Shown piece after piece: positions 34,889-43,570 of a stretch of 64,000 nt of DNA. The translations under genes were made by a program, and so were the position numbers. Below the pieces are notes generated by a model. The model searched no databases. It had not been told where the DNA came from and was given only the letters and a program-made list of their open reading frames with translations. The stretch's first letter is position 1. Each line of letters begins with the position of its first letter. The DNA lies in the NCBI RefSeq assembly GCF_052113705.1, contig NZ_JBGQOG010000009.1, positions 75,605-139,604 of the forward strand, given 5' to 3'. Source of the stretch: JBGQOG01 sp052113705. GTDB lineage: Bacteria; Pseudomonadota; Alphaproteobacteria; Rhodobacterales; Rhodobacteraceae.

Positions 34889-35722
34889 TCAGACATGCTG
34901 CCCGGCATTCACCTCGATCTCGGTCCCGGTGACGTAGCTCGACTGCTCCGAGCAGAGAAACCAGATCACATCCGCCACTTCCCGCGGCTGGCCCAGCCGC
35001 CGCAGCGGCAGCTTTTCCACGATCTTGTCGGTCCCCGGGCTCAGGATGGAGGTTTCCACCTCCCCCGGCGCGATCGCATTCACCCGAACGCCCAGCGGCC
35101 CGAAATCATGCGCCATCTCCCGCGTCAGCGCCGCCAGCGCCGCCTTGGAGGTGGCATAGGCCGCCCCCGCGAAAGGATGCACCCGGCTGCCCGCGATCGA
35201 GGTGACATTGACCACCGAGCCTTGGGCCGCCGACAGCTCCTCCTTCAGCCCCCGTGCCAGAATCACGCTGGCAAAGAAATTGACGTGGAACACCTGCCCC
35301 CAGGTCCGCAGATCGGTGTCGAGCGTGCTCAGCCGCGCACCTTCCGCCCCCTTGGGCGAGATCCCGGCATTGTTGACCAGCGCGTGCAATTTGCCGCCAA
35401 CCCGGGCGCGGATCTCCTCCACCGCCGCGATGGTCTGGTTCGGATCGGTCAGATCCACCTGAATGTGATCCTCGCGGCCGCCGCCCCAGGGGCATTCCTC
35501 GGGAAAGGGTTGCCGCGAGCAGGTGATCACCCGCCAGCCCTCGCGGGAAAAGCGCTTCACCGTCGCATGACCAATCCCCCGGCTGGCCCCGGTGAGCACC
35601 ATCACCTTGCGCTCGCCCTGCGCGGGGGTCGCGCGGGCCTCTTGCGGCGCTTCATCGCCCTGAACACTGCAGGGGGCCCCCATCGGGCAGCGCGGGGCGG
35701 GGGTTTCGGTCTCTGACATCAT
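34889..35722 (-). CDS. Short-chain dehydrogenase/reductase
   Basis: A 277-residue classical SDR. It has the cofactor loop TGASRGIG (44-51), NNAG (about 117-120), catalytic Ser in VTSIAG, Tyr and Lys in YATSKAA, and the PGEVET segment. An N-terminal extension of about 38 residues carries two Cys (PRCPMGAPC) and Pro/Glu-rich sequence. An Arg after strand 2 (TCSRQ) hints at NADPH. Start at 35722 follows CAGGAG; the next codon is also ATG. Substrate unknown; it stands alone, divergent from argB. Confidence 0.86.
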   Translation of the reverse strand: MMSETETPAPRCPMGAPCSVQGDEAPQEARATPAQGERKVMVLTGASRGIGHATVKRFSREGWRVITCSRQPFPEECPWGGGREDHIQVDLTDPNQTIAAVEEIRARVGGKLHALVNNAGISPKGAEGARLSTLDTDLRTWGQVFHVNFFASVILARGLKEELSAAQGSVVNVTSIAGSRVHPFAGAAYATSKAALAALTREMAHDFGPLGVRVNAIAPGEVETSILSPGTDKIVEKLPLRRLGQPREVADVIWFLCSEQSSYVTGTEIEVNAGQHV

Positions 35723-35930
35723 CGTCTCCTGATCCTGACCCGAACCCTAGTCTTTTCATCGGCAAAGAAAAGGGGCCTGCGGCGGTGCGGCGGCACTCCG
35801 CCCCTCTCCCGATTCCCGATCCTCCGTATTCCCGCTCCGCTGCCCAAAGCCTGTGCATCGGGACACCGACCCCTTGGCATGCCCGCCCAATGCCGTTACC
35901 ACTGGGCGCGCATTTCCCGAGGGCCATCGC

Positions 35931-36824
35931 ATGAGAAAGCAAACCATGAACCGTGACTGGATCGCCACCGCCCGTACTTTGTCCGAAGCCCTGCCCTATC
36001 TGCAGCGCTATTCCGGCGCCGTCGTGGTCATCAAATTTGGTGGCAATGCGATGGGCGATGCCGAAGCCATGGCCGATTTCGCCCGCGACATCGTGCTGAT
36101 GCGGCAGGTCGGCATGAACCCGGTGGTCGTGCATGGCGGCGGCCCGATGATCAACGAGATGCTGTCCAAGCTGGGCATCAAATCGGAATTCGTCCGCGGC
36201 AAGCGCGTCACCGACAAGGCCACCGTGGAAGTGGTCGAGATGGTGCTGACCGGCCTTGTCAACAAGCGCATCGTGCAGGCGATCATGGATGAGGGCGGCC
36301 GCGCCGTCGGCCTCTCGGGCAAGGACGATGACCTGATGGTTTGTGAGGCGGATGATCCGGAGCTGGGCTTCGTCGGCCGTCCGGTCGAGATGAACGTGCA
36401 GGTTTTGCGCGATCTTTTCAACGCGGGCATCATTCCCGTCGTGGCCCCGGTGGCCACCGGTATGGCGGATAATGAGACCTTCAACGTCAACGGTGACACG
36501 GCGGCGGGGGCGATTGCCGGGGCGCTGCAGGCCGACCGTCTGCTGCTTCTGACCGATGTGGCGGGCGTGAAGAACAAAGAGGGCGAGATCGTCACCCAGA
36601 TGACGCCGGAGGAAGTGCGCGGCATGATCGCCGACGGCACCATCGCGGGCGGCATGATCCCCAAGGCGGAAACCGCACTCGAGGCACTGGAAGACGGCGT
36701 GCGGGCGGTGGTGATCCTTGATGGCCGGGTGCCGAATGCCTGTCTGCTGGAACTCTTCACCGAACATGGCGCGGGCAGCCTGATCCGCACCACCGAGCCG
36801 CGGGTCAAACCGCGCGGCCGTTGA
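35931..36824 (+). CDS. argB: Acetylglutamate kinase
   Basis: A 297-residue amino-acid kinase for the second step of arginine synthesis. Motifs: VVVIKFGGNAM, VVVHGGGPMINEML, the GKDDDLM region, FNVNGDTAAGAIA and MIPKAETALEAL. An N-terminal helix (RDWIATARTLSEALPYLQRY) is the type that makes the hexameric, arginine-inhibited form. Start at 35931 has CGAGGG eight bases upstream; ATG 35946 is an alternative and would remove five residues. Confidence 0.95.
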   Translation: MRKQTMNRDWIATARTLSEALPYLQRYSGAVVVIKFGGNAMGDAEAMADFARDIVLMRQVGMNPVVVHGGGPMINEMLSKLGIKSEFVRGKRVTDKATVEVVEMVLTGLVNKRIVQAIMDEGGRAVGLSGKDDDLMVCEADDPELGFVGRPVEMNVQVLRDLFNAGIIPVVAPVATGMADNETFNVNGDTAAGAIAGALQADRLLLLTDVAGVKNKEGEIVTQMTPEEVRGMIADGTIAGGMIPKAETALEALEDGVRAVVILDGRVPNACLLELFTEHGAGSLIRTTEPRVKPRGR

Positions 36825-37513
36825 GCGCGAGAGAGCCGAGCCCCGAAGAGCTGAACGCGGGTGCCGCCGCGCTGGCGGCGCTCGCCACGGCCGCGGCGCG
36901 TCACCAGCTCTTTGTCTCGGGAACCGTGGCGGTGCGGCCCGAGGATGGCCTGGCCGAGGGCATCGCCTCTTTGGCGCTGCTCTCTCCCGCCGAGCCGGGA
37001 TTCTGGCCGCATCTGACCGCCACGCAAGAATTCGCCGATGGCAAGCCCGATCCCATCGACCGCTGGTCGCGCCGCGTGGTCGGGCAACTGGCCTGCGATC
37101 TGGGCGGCAAGGCCTATTTTCCCTTCGGCGGCCCGCCTTATCGCCCGTTCATCGGCTGGGCGCTGCGCTCGGGCCGGGTCTGGGCCTCGCCGGTTTCCCT
37201 GCTGATCAGTGCGGAAATGGGGCTTTTCACCAGCTTTCGCGGCGCTGTGGGCCTGCGCCTGCCGCTGCCCGCCCCGGAGCCCCGCACCAGCCCCTGCACC
37301 GGCTGTGCCGCCCCCTGCCGCAGCGCCTGCCCGGTTTCGGCGCTTGGCCCCGAGGGATATAACGTCGCCGCTTGCCACGACCACCTTAACACCCCGGAAG
37401 GCAATGCGTGCCTTTCCGCCGGTTGTCATGCGCGACGTGCTTGCCCCTTCAGCGAAACCTATGGCAGGCTGCCTGAACAATCAGCATGGCATATGAGGCA
37501 TTTTCACACATGA
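36821..37513 (+). CDS. Ferredoxin-like Fe-S protein, distantly QueG-like
   Basis: A 230-residue protein. The start is TTG at 36821, overlapping the argB stop (TTGA). The C-terminal third has two cysteine clusters, C159-xx-C162-xxx-C166-xxx-C170-P and C185...C197-x4-C202-x5-C208-P, consistent with two 4Fe-4S centres. The N-terminal part has PFGGPPYRPFIGWALRSG but no cobalamin-domain motifs I can identify. Function unknown. The ATGA overlap with the next gene suggests a small argB operon. Confidence 0.7.
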   Translation: MSAREPSPEELNAGAAALAALATAAARHQLFVSGTVAVRPEDGLAEGIASLALLSPAEPGFWPHLTATQEFADGKPDPIDRWSRRVVGQLACDLGGKAYFPFGGPPYRPFIGWALRSGRVWASPVSLLISAEMGLFTSFRGAVGLRLPLPAPEPRTSPCTGCAAPCRSACPVSALGPEGYNVAACHDHLNTPEGNACLSAGCHARRACPFSETYGRLPEQSAWHMRHFHT

Positions 37514-38025
37514 CAGTCCCGGGACATCGTCGCCTGATCCTGACACGCCACGCCAAATCCTCGTGGGAAGACCCGTTGATGGCCGACGAAGACCGTCCGC
37601 TCAACCGCCGCGGTCAGCGCGCCGCGCGAGAATTGGGCGATTTTCTGGCCTCGCGCGGGTATGAGCCCGAAGAAGTGCTCTGCTCGCCCGCCCTGCGCAC
37701 CCGCGAGACCTGGGAGGGTCTGACCACCGCCGTGCTGGAGGTGCGGCCCGTCCTGCGGATGGAGGCCGCCCTGTATCAGGCAAGCCCGGATACGATGCTG
37801 GAGGTGCTGAAAACCGCGACCGCCCCGGTGGTGATGATGCTGGGCCACAATCCGGGCATCGCCGAATTTGCCGCGAAACTGCCCGACCGGATGCCCCCCC
37901 ATCTCGACTATCGCCGCTATCCGACGGCCGCGACCGCGGTCCTTGATTTTCAGATCGACAGCTGGGATCAGCTGACCTTTGGCAGCGGCGCCTTGCGCGA
38001 CTTTTTCGTCCCCACCCGCGGCTGA
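37510..38025 (+). CDS. SixA-like histidine phosphatase
   Basis: A 171-residue member of the histidine phosphatase superfamily. The phosphoacceptor motif is LTRHAKSSW (R13, H14), with SPALRTRETWE downstream and the second His in MLGHNPGIAEFA. In E. coli, SixA dephosphorylates His-containing phosphotransfer domains of the NPr type. Start at ATG 37510 overlaps the upstream stop. A terminator follows. Confidence 0.87.
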   Translation: MTVPGHRRLILTRHAKSSWEDPLMADEDRPLNRRGQRAARELGDFLASRGYEPEEVLCSPALRTRETWEGLTTAVLEVRPVLRMEAALYQASPDTMLEVLKTATAPVVMMLGHNPGIAEFAAKLPDRMPPHLDYRRYPTAATAVLDFQIDSWDQLTFGSGALRDFFVPTRG

Positions 38026-38043
38026 CCCAGAGATCACGAAGGC

Positions 38044-38071
38044 AAAAGGCCCCGGAAATCCGGGGCCTTTT
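38044..38071. terminator. Bidirectional terminator between sixA-like gene and bztD
   Basis: A perfect 12-bp stem AAAAGGCCCCGG (38044-38055) with CCGGGGCCTTTT (38060-38071) and a four-base loop. It has A runs on the left and T runs on the right, so it serves both convergent units. Confidence 0.9.
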
Positions 38072-38102
38072 CGATTCTGTGGCGTCGCAGAAGCCTGAGG
38101 TC

Positions 38103-38894
38103 TCAGTGACCGAGGATCTGGCTGAGGAACAGCTTGGTCCGGTCCGACTGCGGATTGTTGAAGAAGTCGTGGGGGTTGTTCTGTTCCACGATCTGCCCCT
38201 GATCCATGAAGATCACCCGGTTCGCCACGGCTTGGGCAAAGCCCATTTCATGGGTCACGCAGAGCATGGTCATCCCCTCTTCCGCGAGCTCGATCATGGT
38301 GTCGAGCACCTCTTTGATCATCTCGGGGTCGAGCGCCGAGGTCGGCTCGTCGAACAGCATGATCCGCGGCTTCATGCAGAGCGAGCGCGCGATGGCCACC
38401 CGCTGCTGCTGCCCGCCCGAGAGCATACCGGGGTATTTATGCGCCTGTTCCGGGATCTTGACCTTTTCCAGAAAGTGCATCGCGGTTGCTTCGGCTTCCT
38501 TGCGCGGCACTTTGCGGACCCAGATCGGGGCCAGCGTGCAGTTCTCGAGAATCGTCAGATGCGGGAAGAGGTTGAAGTGCTGAAACACCATCCCCACTTC
38601 CGAGCGCACCTTGTCGATGTTCTTCAGGTCCGAGGTCAGCTCGGTGCCATCCACGATGATCTGCCCGGCCTGATGCTCTTCCAACCGGTTGATGCAGCGG
38701 ATCAGCGTCGACTTCCCCGAGCCCGAAGGCCCGGCGATGACGATGCGCTCGCCCCGGTTCACAGTCAGATCAATGTCACGCAGAACGTGAAACGATCCGT
38801 ACCATTTGTTCATCTGGCTGATCTGGATCGCGACCTCGTCGCTCACCGTCATCTGGCTGCGGTCGATCGCACGATCGAATTGCGGTTCCGACAT
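38103..38894 (-). CDS. bztD: Glutamate/glutamine/aspartate/asparagine ABC transporter ATPase
   Basis: A 263-residue polar amino-acid ATPase. Walker A is GPSGSGKST, followed by Q-loop FQHFNLFPH, signature LSGGQQQRVAIARSL, Walker B IMLFDEPTSALDP and switch VTHEMGFA. Start at ATG 38894 has AAGGAGC upstream and matches my memory of R. capsulatus BztD. It is the last gene of bztABCD. Confidence 0.94.
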   Translation of the reverse strand: MSEPQFDRAIDRSQMTVSDEVAIQISQMNKWYGSFHVLRDIDLTVNRGERIVIAGPSGSGKSTLIRCINRLEEHQAGQIIVDGTELTSDLKNIDKVRSEVGMVFQHFNLFPHLTILENCTLAPIWVRKVPRKEAEATAMHFLEKVKIPEQAHKYPGMLSGGQQQRVAIARSLCMKPRIMLFDEPTSALDPEMIKEVLDTMIELAEEGMTMLCVTHEMGFAQAVANRVIFMDQGQIVEQNNPHDFFNNPQSDRTKLFLSQILGH

Positions 38895-38904
38895 GGGGTG
38901 CTCC

Positions 38905-40221
38905 TTAGCGATGGTCACGTTTCAGCTTGCGCTCGAGGTACATCGAGTACCGCGACATGCTGAAACAGAAGATGAAGAAGATGGTGCCGGTGAAAATGTA
39001 GGGCTCCCAGTAGATGCCCTTCCAGTTGAAGTCGGCGCGCACGATATCGGTGATGCCCTTCAGCGGATCGAACAGGCCGACAAACACGACCAGCGTGGTG
39101 TCCTTGAACATGCCGATAAAGGTCGACACGATGCCCGGGATCGAGATTTTCAGCGCCTGCGGCAGGATGATCAGGCGTTGCGCCTTCCAATATTCCAGCC
39201 CCAGCGCATCCGCCGCCTCATATTGGCCGCGCGGCAGGGCCGCCAGACCGCCCCGGATCACTTCGGCGATATAGGCCGAGGCGAACAGGGTCACGAGGAT
39301 TTCCACCCGCAGGATGATGTCGAAATTGGTGCCCGGCGGCAGGAAGTAGTTCAGCAGCAAGGAGGCCACGAAGAGCAGCGTCACCAGCGGCACGCCGCGG
39401 ATGAACTCGATGAAGCCCACCGAGAGCGCCTTGACCAGCAGCATGTCCGATTGCCGGCCGAGGGCGAGCATGATGCCCAGCGGCAGGGACAAGGCGATAC
39501 CGCCCACACCGAGCGTCACCGAGAGCAGGAAGCCCCCGAAGGCATCCGAAGGCACTTTCGTGATGGCGAGCGGAATGGTCTGCTCGAACAGCTCATCGAG
39601 CGGGCCGGAGATGTAGCCCCAGAAGATCAGCGGCAGGATCACGGCAAGCAGCGCCGCCACCAGCGTGTTGCGCGGCTCCATCACCCGGTAAGCGACGGCA
39701 CCGATCACAAAGCCCAGTGCGATCATGATCTCGACCCAGGGGCTGCCGCCCCAGAGCAGCCAGATGGCCAGCAGGGGATAGACCACAGAAAAGGCCAGCA
39801 GTTTGCGCGGCACGAAGGAAAAGAGCACCGGCGCCAGCGCCACGAACAAGAGCGCGAAGGTCAGGACCGGGCGCCAGATCAGCTCCCAGGGGTAGAAGCC
39901 GAAGATGAACTGGCTCCAGCGTTCCTTCACCACCGCCCAGCAGGCCCCGGTCGCATCAGGTCCCCAGGTTTCCGTGATGATCTGCCGGCATTCCGACAGC
40001 GACCCGGCATTCCAGACGCTGTGCAGGAACCACGGCGCAGCCTCGATCCCGAAATGCAGCACGATATAGAGGCCGATCAGCGTCATCAGCGTGTTGATCG
40101 GCCCGGAGAACAGGTTCTCGCGCAGCCATTTCAGGGCACCCGCCTCGCTGGCAGGCGCCGGTTTTTGCGGCAACATTTCCCCGCGAACGAAGGCTGCGGA
40201 ATGGGCATGCGTTCCACTCAT
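38905..40221 (-). CDS. bztC: Glutamate/glutamine/aspartate/asparagine ABC permease
   Basis: A 438-residue HisM/GlnP-type permease, longer than the common 220-250 because of an extra N-terminal hydrophobic region, as in Bzt/Aap systems. The EAA loop is EAADALGLEYWKAQRLIILPQALK. A segment with WGPDATGACWAVVKERWSQF is a predicted periplasmic loop. It starts one base after the bztB stop. Confidence 0.93.
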   Translation of the reverse strand: MSGTHAHSAAFVRGEMLPQKPAPASEAGALKWLRENLFSGPINTLMTLIGLYIVLHFGIEAAPWFLHSVWNAGSLSECRQIITETWGPDATGACWAVVKERWSQFIFGFYPWELIWRPVLTFALLFVALAPVLFSFVPRKLLAFSVVYPLLAIWLLWGGSPWVEIMIALGFVIGAVAYRVMEPRNTLVAALLAVILPLIFWGYISGPLDELFEQTIPLAITKVPSDAFGGFLLSVTLGVGGIALSLPLGIMLALGRQSDMLLVKALSVGFIEFIRGVPLVTLLFVASLLLNYFLPPGTNFDIILRVEILVTLFASAYIAEVIRGGLAALPRGQYEAADALGLEYWKAQRLIILPQALKISIPGIVSTFIGMFKDTTLVVFVGLFDPLKGITDIVRADFNWKGIYWEPYIFTGTIFFIFCFSMSRYSMYLERKLKRDHR

Positions 40222-40222
40222 C

Positions 40223-41476
40223 TCAGCGCTCCTTCAGTTTGACGGAATTGTTGTAGATGTTCATCACACCCGAGATCGACAGGCTGATCGCCAGATAGAT
40301 GAGCATCATCAGCGAGATGCACTCCAGCTCGCGGCCGGTCTGGTTCAGCGTGATGCCACCCAAAGTGCCGCGCAGATCGAGATAACCGACCGCGATCGCC
40401 AGCGAGGAGTTCTTGGTCAGGTTCAGGAATTGCGAGATCAGCGGCGGAATGATCACCCGCAGCGCCTGCGGCAGGATCACCAGTTTCATCGTGCGCGAGG
40501 GACGCAGTCCCAAGGCAAAGGCGGCCTCGGACTGGCCGCGCGACACGGCGAGAATGCCCGCCCGCACGATCTCCGCGATGAAAGCGCCGGTGTAGAGCGA
40601 CAGCGCCAGCCACAGAACCACCAGCGAGTTGTTCACATTGACGCCACCGACGAAGTTGAAGCCCTTCAGCTCCGGCATCGTCAGCTCAAAACCCAGCACG
40701 ATGGCGACGATGGTGATCGGCGCCACGATGAGCAGGATCGATTTCCACCAGGTGGTGGGGCGTTCGCCCGTGGCTTCCTGAACCTTTTTCGCATGCGCCA
40801 GAACGCGCGCGTTGATCCAGATGCCCGCGATCAGCGCGACAATCATCAGGGTCACATCCAGCGAGACCGGAATGCTGGCAATATTCACCGACCCCAGACC
40901 GCGCAGGAATTCAATCCCCGGAATTGCGGTGTAGCGGTTGGTGGGGGCGATCATGTCAAAGAACACCATCGACGCGGCCGCATTCTCGCCGCGATAGGCA
41001 TTCGGTGCCGGCATCACCTCGGTGAAGAGCGCCAGAATGATCAGGATCCACAACAGCAACGGCACGTTGCGGAAGACCTCGACGTAGATCGTCATCAGCC
41101 GCGCCACCAGCCAGTTTTTCGACAGGCGCAGCACGCCGACGAAAACCCCGATGACCGTGGCGGCCACACAGCCCATCGCCGAGACCAGCAGCGTGTTCAG
41201 CAGCCCGACCAGGAGGGCGCGGCCATGCGTGCTGTCATTGGTGTAGGGGATCAGGGTCTGCCCGATGTCATAGCCCGAGCGGTTGCTCAGAAAGCCAAAG
41301 TTGAAATCCTTGCCCAGGGCATGCAGATTTCGGATGGTATTGTCGACGAGCCATGCTGCGCCGGCCATCGCCAGCAAGAGTACCACCACCTGGATCGTCG
41401 CCGATCGGTAGCGTGTATCGTACAGCAGCATACTCAGCCGAAACGATTGTTTCGGCACGTCTGGTGCGATTGTCAT
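40223..41476 (-). CDS. bztB: Glutamate/glutamine/aspartate/asparagine ABC permease
   Basis: A 417-residue permease with an N-terminal helix (IQVVVLLLAMAGAAWLV) and a core with the EAA loop EAAFALGLRPSRTMKLVILPQALR. It pairs with BztC as a heterodimeric channel. It is separated from bztA by 150 bases holding a strong hairpin. Confidence 0.94.
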   Translation of the reverse strand: MTIAPDVPKQSFRLSMLLYDTRYRSATIQVVVLLLAMAGAAWLVDNTIRNLHALGKDFNFGFLSNRSGYDIGQTLIPYTNDSTHGRALLVGLLNTLLVSAMGCVAATVIGVFVGVLRLSKNWLVARLMTIYVEVFRNVPLLLWILIILALFTEVMPAPNAYRGENAAASMVFFDMIAPTNRYTAIPGIEFLRGLGSVNIASIPVSLDVTLMIVALIAGIWINARVLAHAKKVQEATGERPTTWWKSILLIVAPITIVAIVLGFELTMPELKGFNFVGGVNVNNSLVVLWLALSLYTGAFIAEIVRAGILAVSRGQSEAAFALGLRPSRTMKLVILPQALRVIIPPLISQFLNLTKNSSLAIAVGYLDLRGTLGGITLNQTGRELECISLMMLIYLAISLSISGVMNIYNNSVKLKER

Positions 41477-41576
41477 GTATCTATCCCCTGATCCGGAAAG
41501 ACTGCGGGCCTATGGCCTCATGCGCGGGGTCTGATGCCCCTTGTCTTTTCGGAATTTCCCGGTCGGTCGGTACGAA

Positions 41577-41617
41577 AAGGGGGCGCGCAGGACCCTATCG
41601 GTCCGCGCGCCCCCCTT
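41577..41617 (-). terminator. Hairpin between bztA and bztB (partial terminator)
   Basis: An extended stem: outer AAGGGGGCGCGC (41577-41588) with GCGCGCCCCCCTT (41605-41617, one extra C), inner GGACC/GGTCC, loop CTATC. On the minus strand it is followed by TTTTC. It starts 9 bases after the bztA stop. It probably stabilises bztA mRNA and reduces readthrough to bztBCD. Confidence 0.82.
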
Positions 41618-41626
41618 GATTTCAGA

Positions 41627-42649
41627 TCAACGGAACGGCGGCGTGTAGAGCAGGCCGCCTTGGGTCCATTGTGCGTTCAGGCCACGGGCCAGACCGATCG
41701 GGGTGGATTCACCGATGGTCGCAGCGAAGATCTCGCCGTAGTTGCCCGAAGCGGCGATGGCGTTTTTCGCCCAGAGCTTGTCGAGGCCCATCATCGCGCC
41801 CAGTTCGTCGGTCGAGCCGAGCAGACGGCCGATTTCCGGGTTCTGGCCTTCGCCACCTTTGGCCAGCTCTTCGATATTGGCCGAGGTGATGCCGAGTTCT
41901 TCTGCGGCGATCAGCGCGTTCAGCGTCCAGCGGACGATGTCACCCCAGTTGTTGTCGCCATGGCGCACTGCCGGCCCCAGCGGCTCTTTCGAGATGATTT
42001 CCGGCAGGATGATGTGGTTTTCCGGATCGGCAAAAGCCGCACGGGTGGCTGCCAGGCCCGAAGCGTCGGTGGTGTAGGCGTCGCAGGCGCCCGCCAGGTA
42101 CTGCTGCTCGCCTTCCGCGTTGGTCTCGATCGCGATCGGCTGGTAGGTCATGTTGTTGGCTTTGAAGAAGTCAGCCAGGTTCAGCTCGGTCGTGGTGCCG
42201 GTCTGAATGCAGACGGTGGCGCCATCGAGTTCTTTGGCCGAGGACACGCCCAGATCTTTGCGCACCATGAAGCCCTGGCCGTCATAGTAGTTCACGCCCG
42301 CGAAATCGAGCTTGAGGTCGGTGTCGCGCGAATAGGTCCAAGTGGAGTTCCGTGCCAGCATGTCGATCTCGCCCGAGGACAGCGCGGTGAAGCGCGTCTG
42401 ACCGGTGGTCGGCACATATTTCACTTTCGACGCGTCACCGAAAACGGCGGCGGCCACTGCCTTGCACAATGCAACGTCGAAGCCCGACCAGTTGCCATTG
42501 GCATCCGGCGCGGCAAAGCCCACGAGGCCGGTGTTCACGCCGCAATTCAATTCGCCACGCGCTTTGACGTCCGACAGCGTATCTGCGGACGCAAAACCAG
42601 CCACCAGACCGGCGACCGTCAGCGTGCCAAGAAATACGGATTTTTTCAT
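41627..42649 (-). CDS. bztA: Amino-acid ABC transporter periplasmic binding protein
   Basis: A 340-residue family-3 binding protein. The signal peptide is MKKSVFLGTLTVAGLVAGFASA (22 residues). The mature protein has ELNCGVNTGLVGFA, WSGFDVALCKAVAAAV and VRHGDNNWGDIVRW, and ends NAQWTQGGLLYTPPFR, all typical of AapJ/BztA. ATG 42649 follows AGAGGT. It captures Glu, Gln, Asp and Asn by family analogy. Confidence 0.95.
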   Translation of the reverse strand: MKKSVFLGTLTVAGLVAGFASADTLSDVKARGELNCGVNTGLVGFAAPDANGNWSGFDVALCKAVAAAVFGDASKVKYVPTTGQTRFTALSSGEIDMLARNSTWTYSRDTDLKLDFAGVNYYDGQGFMVRKDLGVSSAKELDGATVCIQTGTTTELNLADFFKANNMTYQPIAIETNAEGEQQYLAGACDAYTTDASGLAATRAAFADPENHIILPEIISKEPLGPAVRHGDNNWGDIVRWTLNALIAAEELGITSANIEELAKGGEGQNPEIGRLLGSTDELGAMMGLDKLWAKNAIAASGNYGEIFAATIGESTPIGLARGLNAQWTQGGLLYTPPFR

Positions 42650-42743
42650 AGTTACCTCTTCCTGAGTTGCCGCCATTTTTCGGGCGGTTTTATCGGACCC
42701 TGCGGTCCTGATGGTCTTCTTGGGGTTATCCCCCAGTAGGACG

Positions 42744-42773
42744 ATAGTGGTCCAATTCGAAATGGCGCGTCAA
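42744..42773 (-). promoter_or_regulatory. Candidate bztA promoter
   Basis: On the minus strand TTGACG (42768-42773), an 18-base spacer and CACTAT (42744-42749), about 95 bases before the start codon. A plausible sigma-70-like element with a weak -10. Confidence 0.45.
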
Positions 42774-42813
42774 GGTCGCTTCACGTCGCTTTTCGGAGCA
42801 GTTGCGGGGAATT

Positions 42814-42843
42814 CGGGCAATTGCCCGGCAAATGAGCAATTGC
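42814..42843. promoter_or_regulatory. CAATTG palindromes between atp12 and bztA
   Basis: CGGGCAATTGCCCG (42814-42827, perfect 14-bp palindrome) and GCAATTGC (42836-42843), centres 19 bp apart; a third CAATTG (42869-42874) is in the end of the atp12 gene. They could be regulator sites for bztA or 3' structure for atp12. Confidence 0.4.
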
Positions 42844-42850
42844 CGTAGGG

Positions 42851-43570
42851 TCAATTCTGCGGCTGGGCCAATTGCCAGAACCGGGCAGCCAGCAGCAATT
42901 CGGCACGCTTCAGCGCGGCCAGCTCATTGGCCTCATCATCTTGGCCCCATTGCTCAATCTGCCAATGCTCATCGATTCGGCTCAGCTCCCAGGCTTCCTC
43001 GGCCGACAGACGCCCCCGTGCAACCGCGAGGCCGATCACCAGAGAGCCGGTGATTCCCACGAGGTCGTAGAGCGCCGCCATTTCAAAGGGCGAGAGGTCG
43101 GACAATGCGGCGGCGAATGCCGCCGCCGCCGAATCGGGTTGTTGCACCGGCAGCACGCCCTGCGTCACCACCAGTTCCGCCGCCAGCGCCTCGGCCGCCC
43201 AGCCAAGCAGCGGGTCCCAGGCGGCGGCTTGCCGGGCGATCAGCTCGGCGGGCTGCGGCGCGCGGTAGCACAGAAGATCGGTGCCGCCATATTCCACCAC
43301 CATGCTGGCCACCTCGGCCTGCTGGATCGCGACCTTGTCGATGGCGGCATTGGCACCGCGCGTCACCGGCATGGTGGCCGGATTGACCTTGCCGGTCTGC
43401 GCATCCCATTCGGCGGCAATCGCTTCGGCCATCTGCCGCGTCGGCACCACCAAGGGCGCTTTTGCCGGGGTTTTCACCGGGCGGCCATCCAGGGTGACGG
43501 TGAAACCGCCCTCGACTTCGCTGACATCTGCCGATGTCCAGAACCGCTTCACTGCCCAGGCGTTGCTCAT
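42851..43570 (-). CDS. ATP12-family F1-ATPase assembly chaperone
   Basis: A 239-residue protein of the ATP12 family, which in mitochondria binds the F1 alpha subunit before assembly. Characteristic parts are FTVTLDGRPVKTPAKAPL, AAEWDAQ, the TRGANAAIDKV block and YGGTDLLCYRAPQP. ATG 43570 overlaps the upstream HAD stop (ATGA). Alphaproteobacterial genomes usually carry this gene away from the atp operon, as here. Confidence 0.9.
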   Translation of the reverse strand: MSNAWAVKRFWTSADVSEVEGGFTVTLDGRPVKTPAKAPLVVPTRQMAEAIAAEWDAQTGKVNPATMPVTRGANAAIDKVAIQQAEVASMVVEYGGTDLLCYRAPQPAELIARQAAAWDPLLGWAAEALAAELVVTQGVLPVQQPDSAAAAFAAALSDLSPFEMAALYDLVGITGSLVIGLAVARGRLSAEEAWELSRIDEHWQIEQWGQDDEANELAALKRAELLLAARFWQLAQPQN

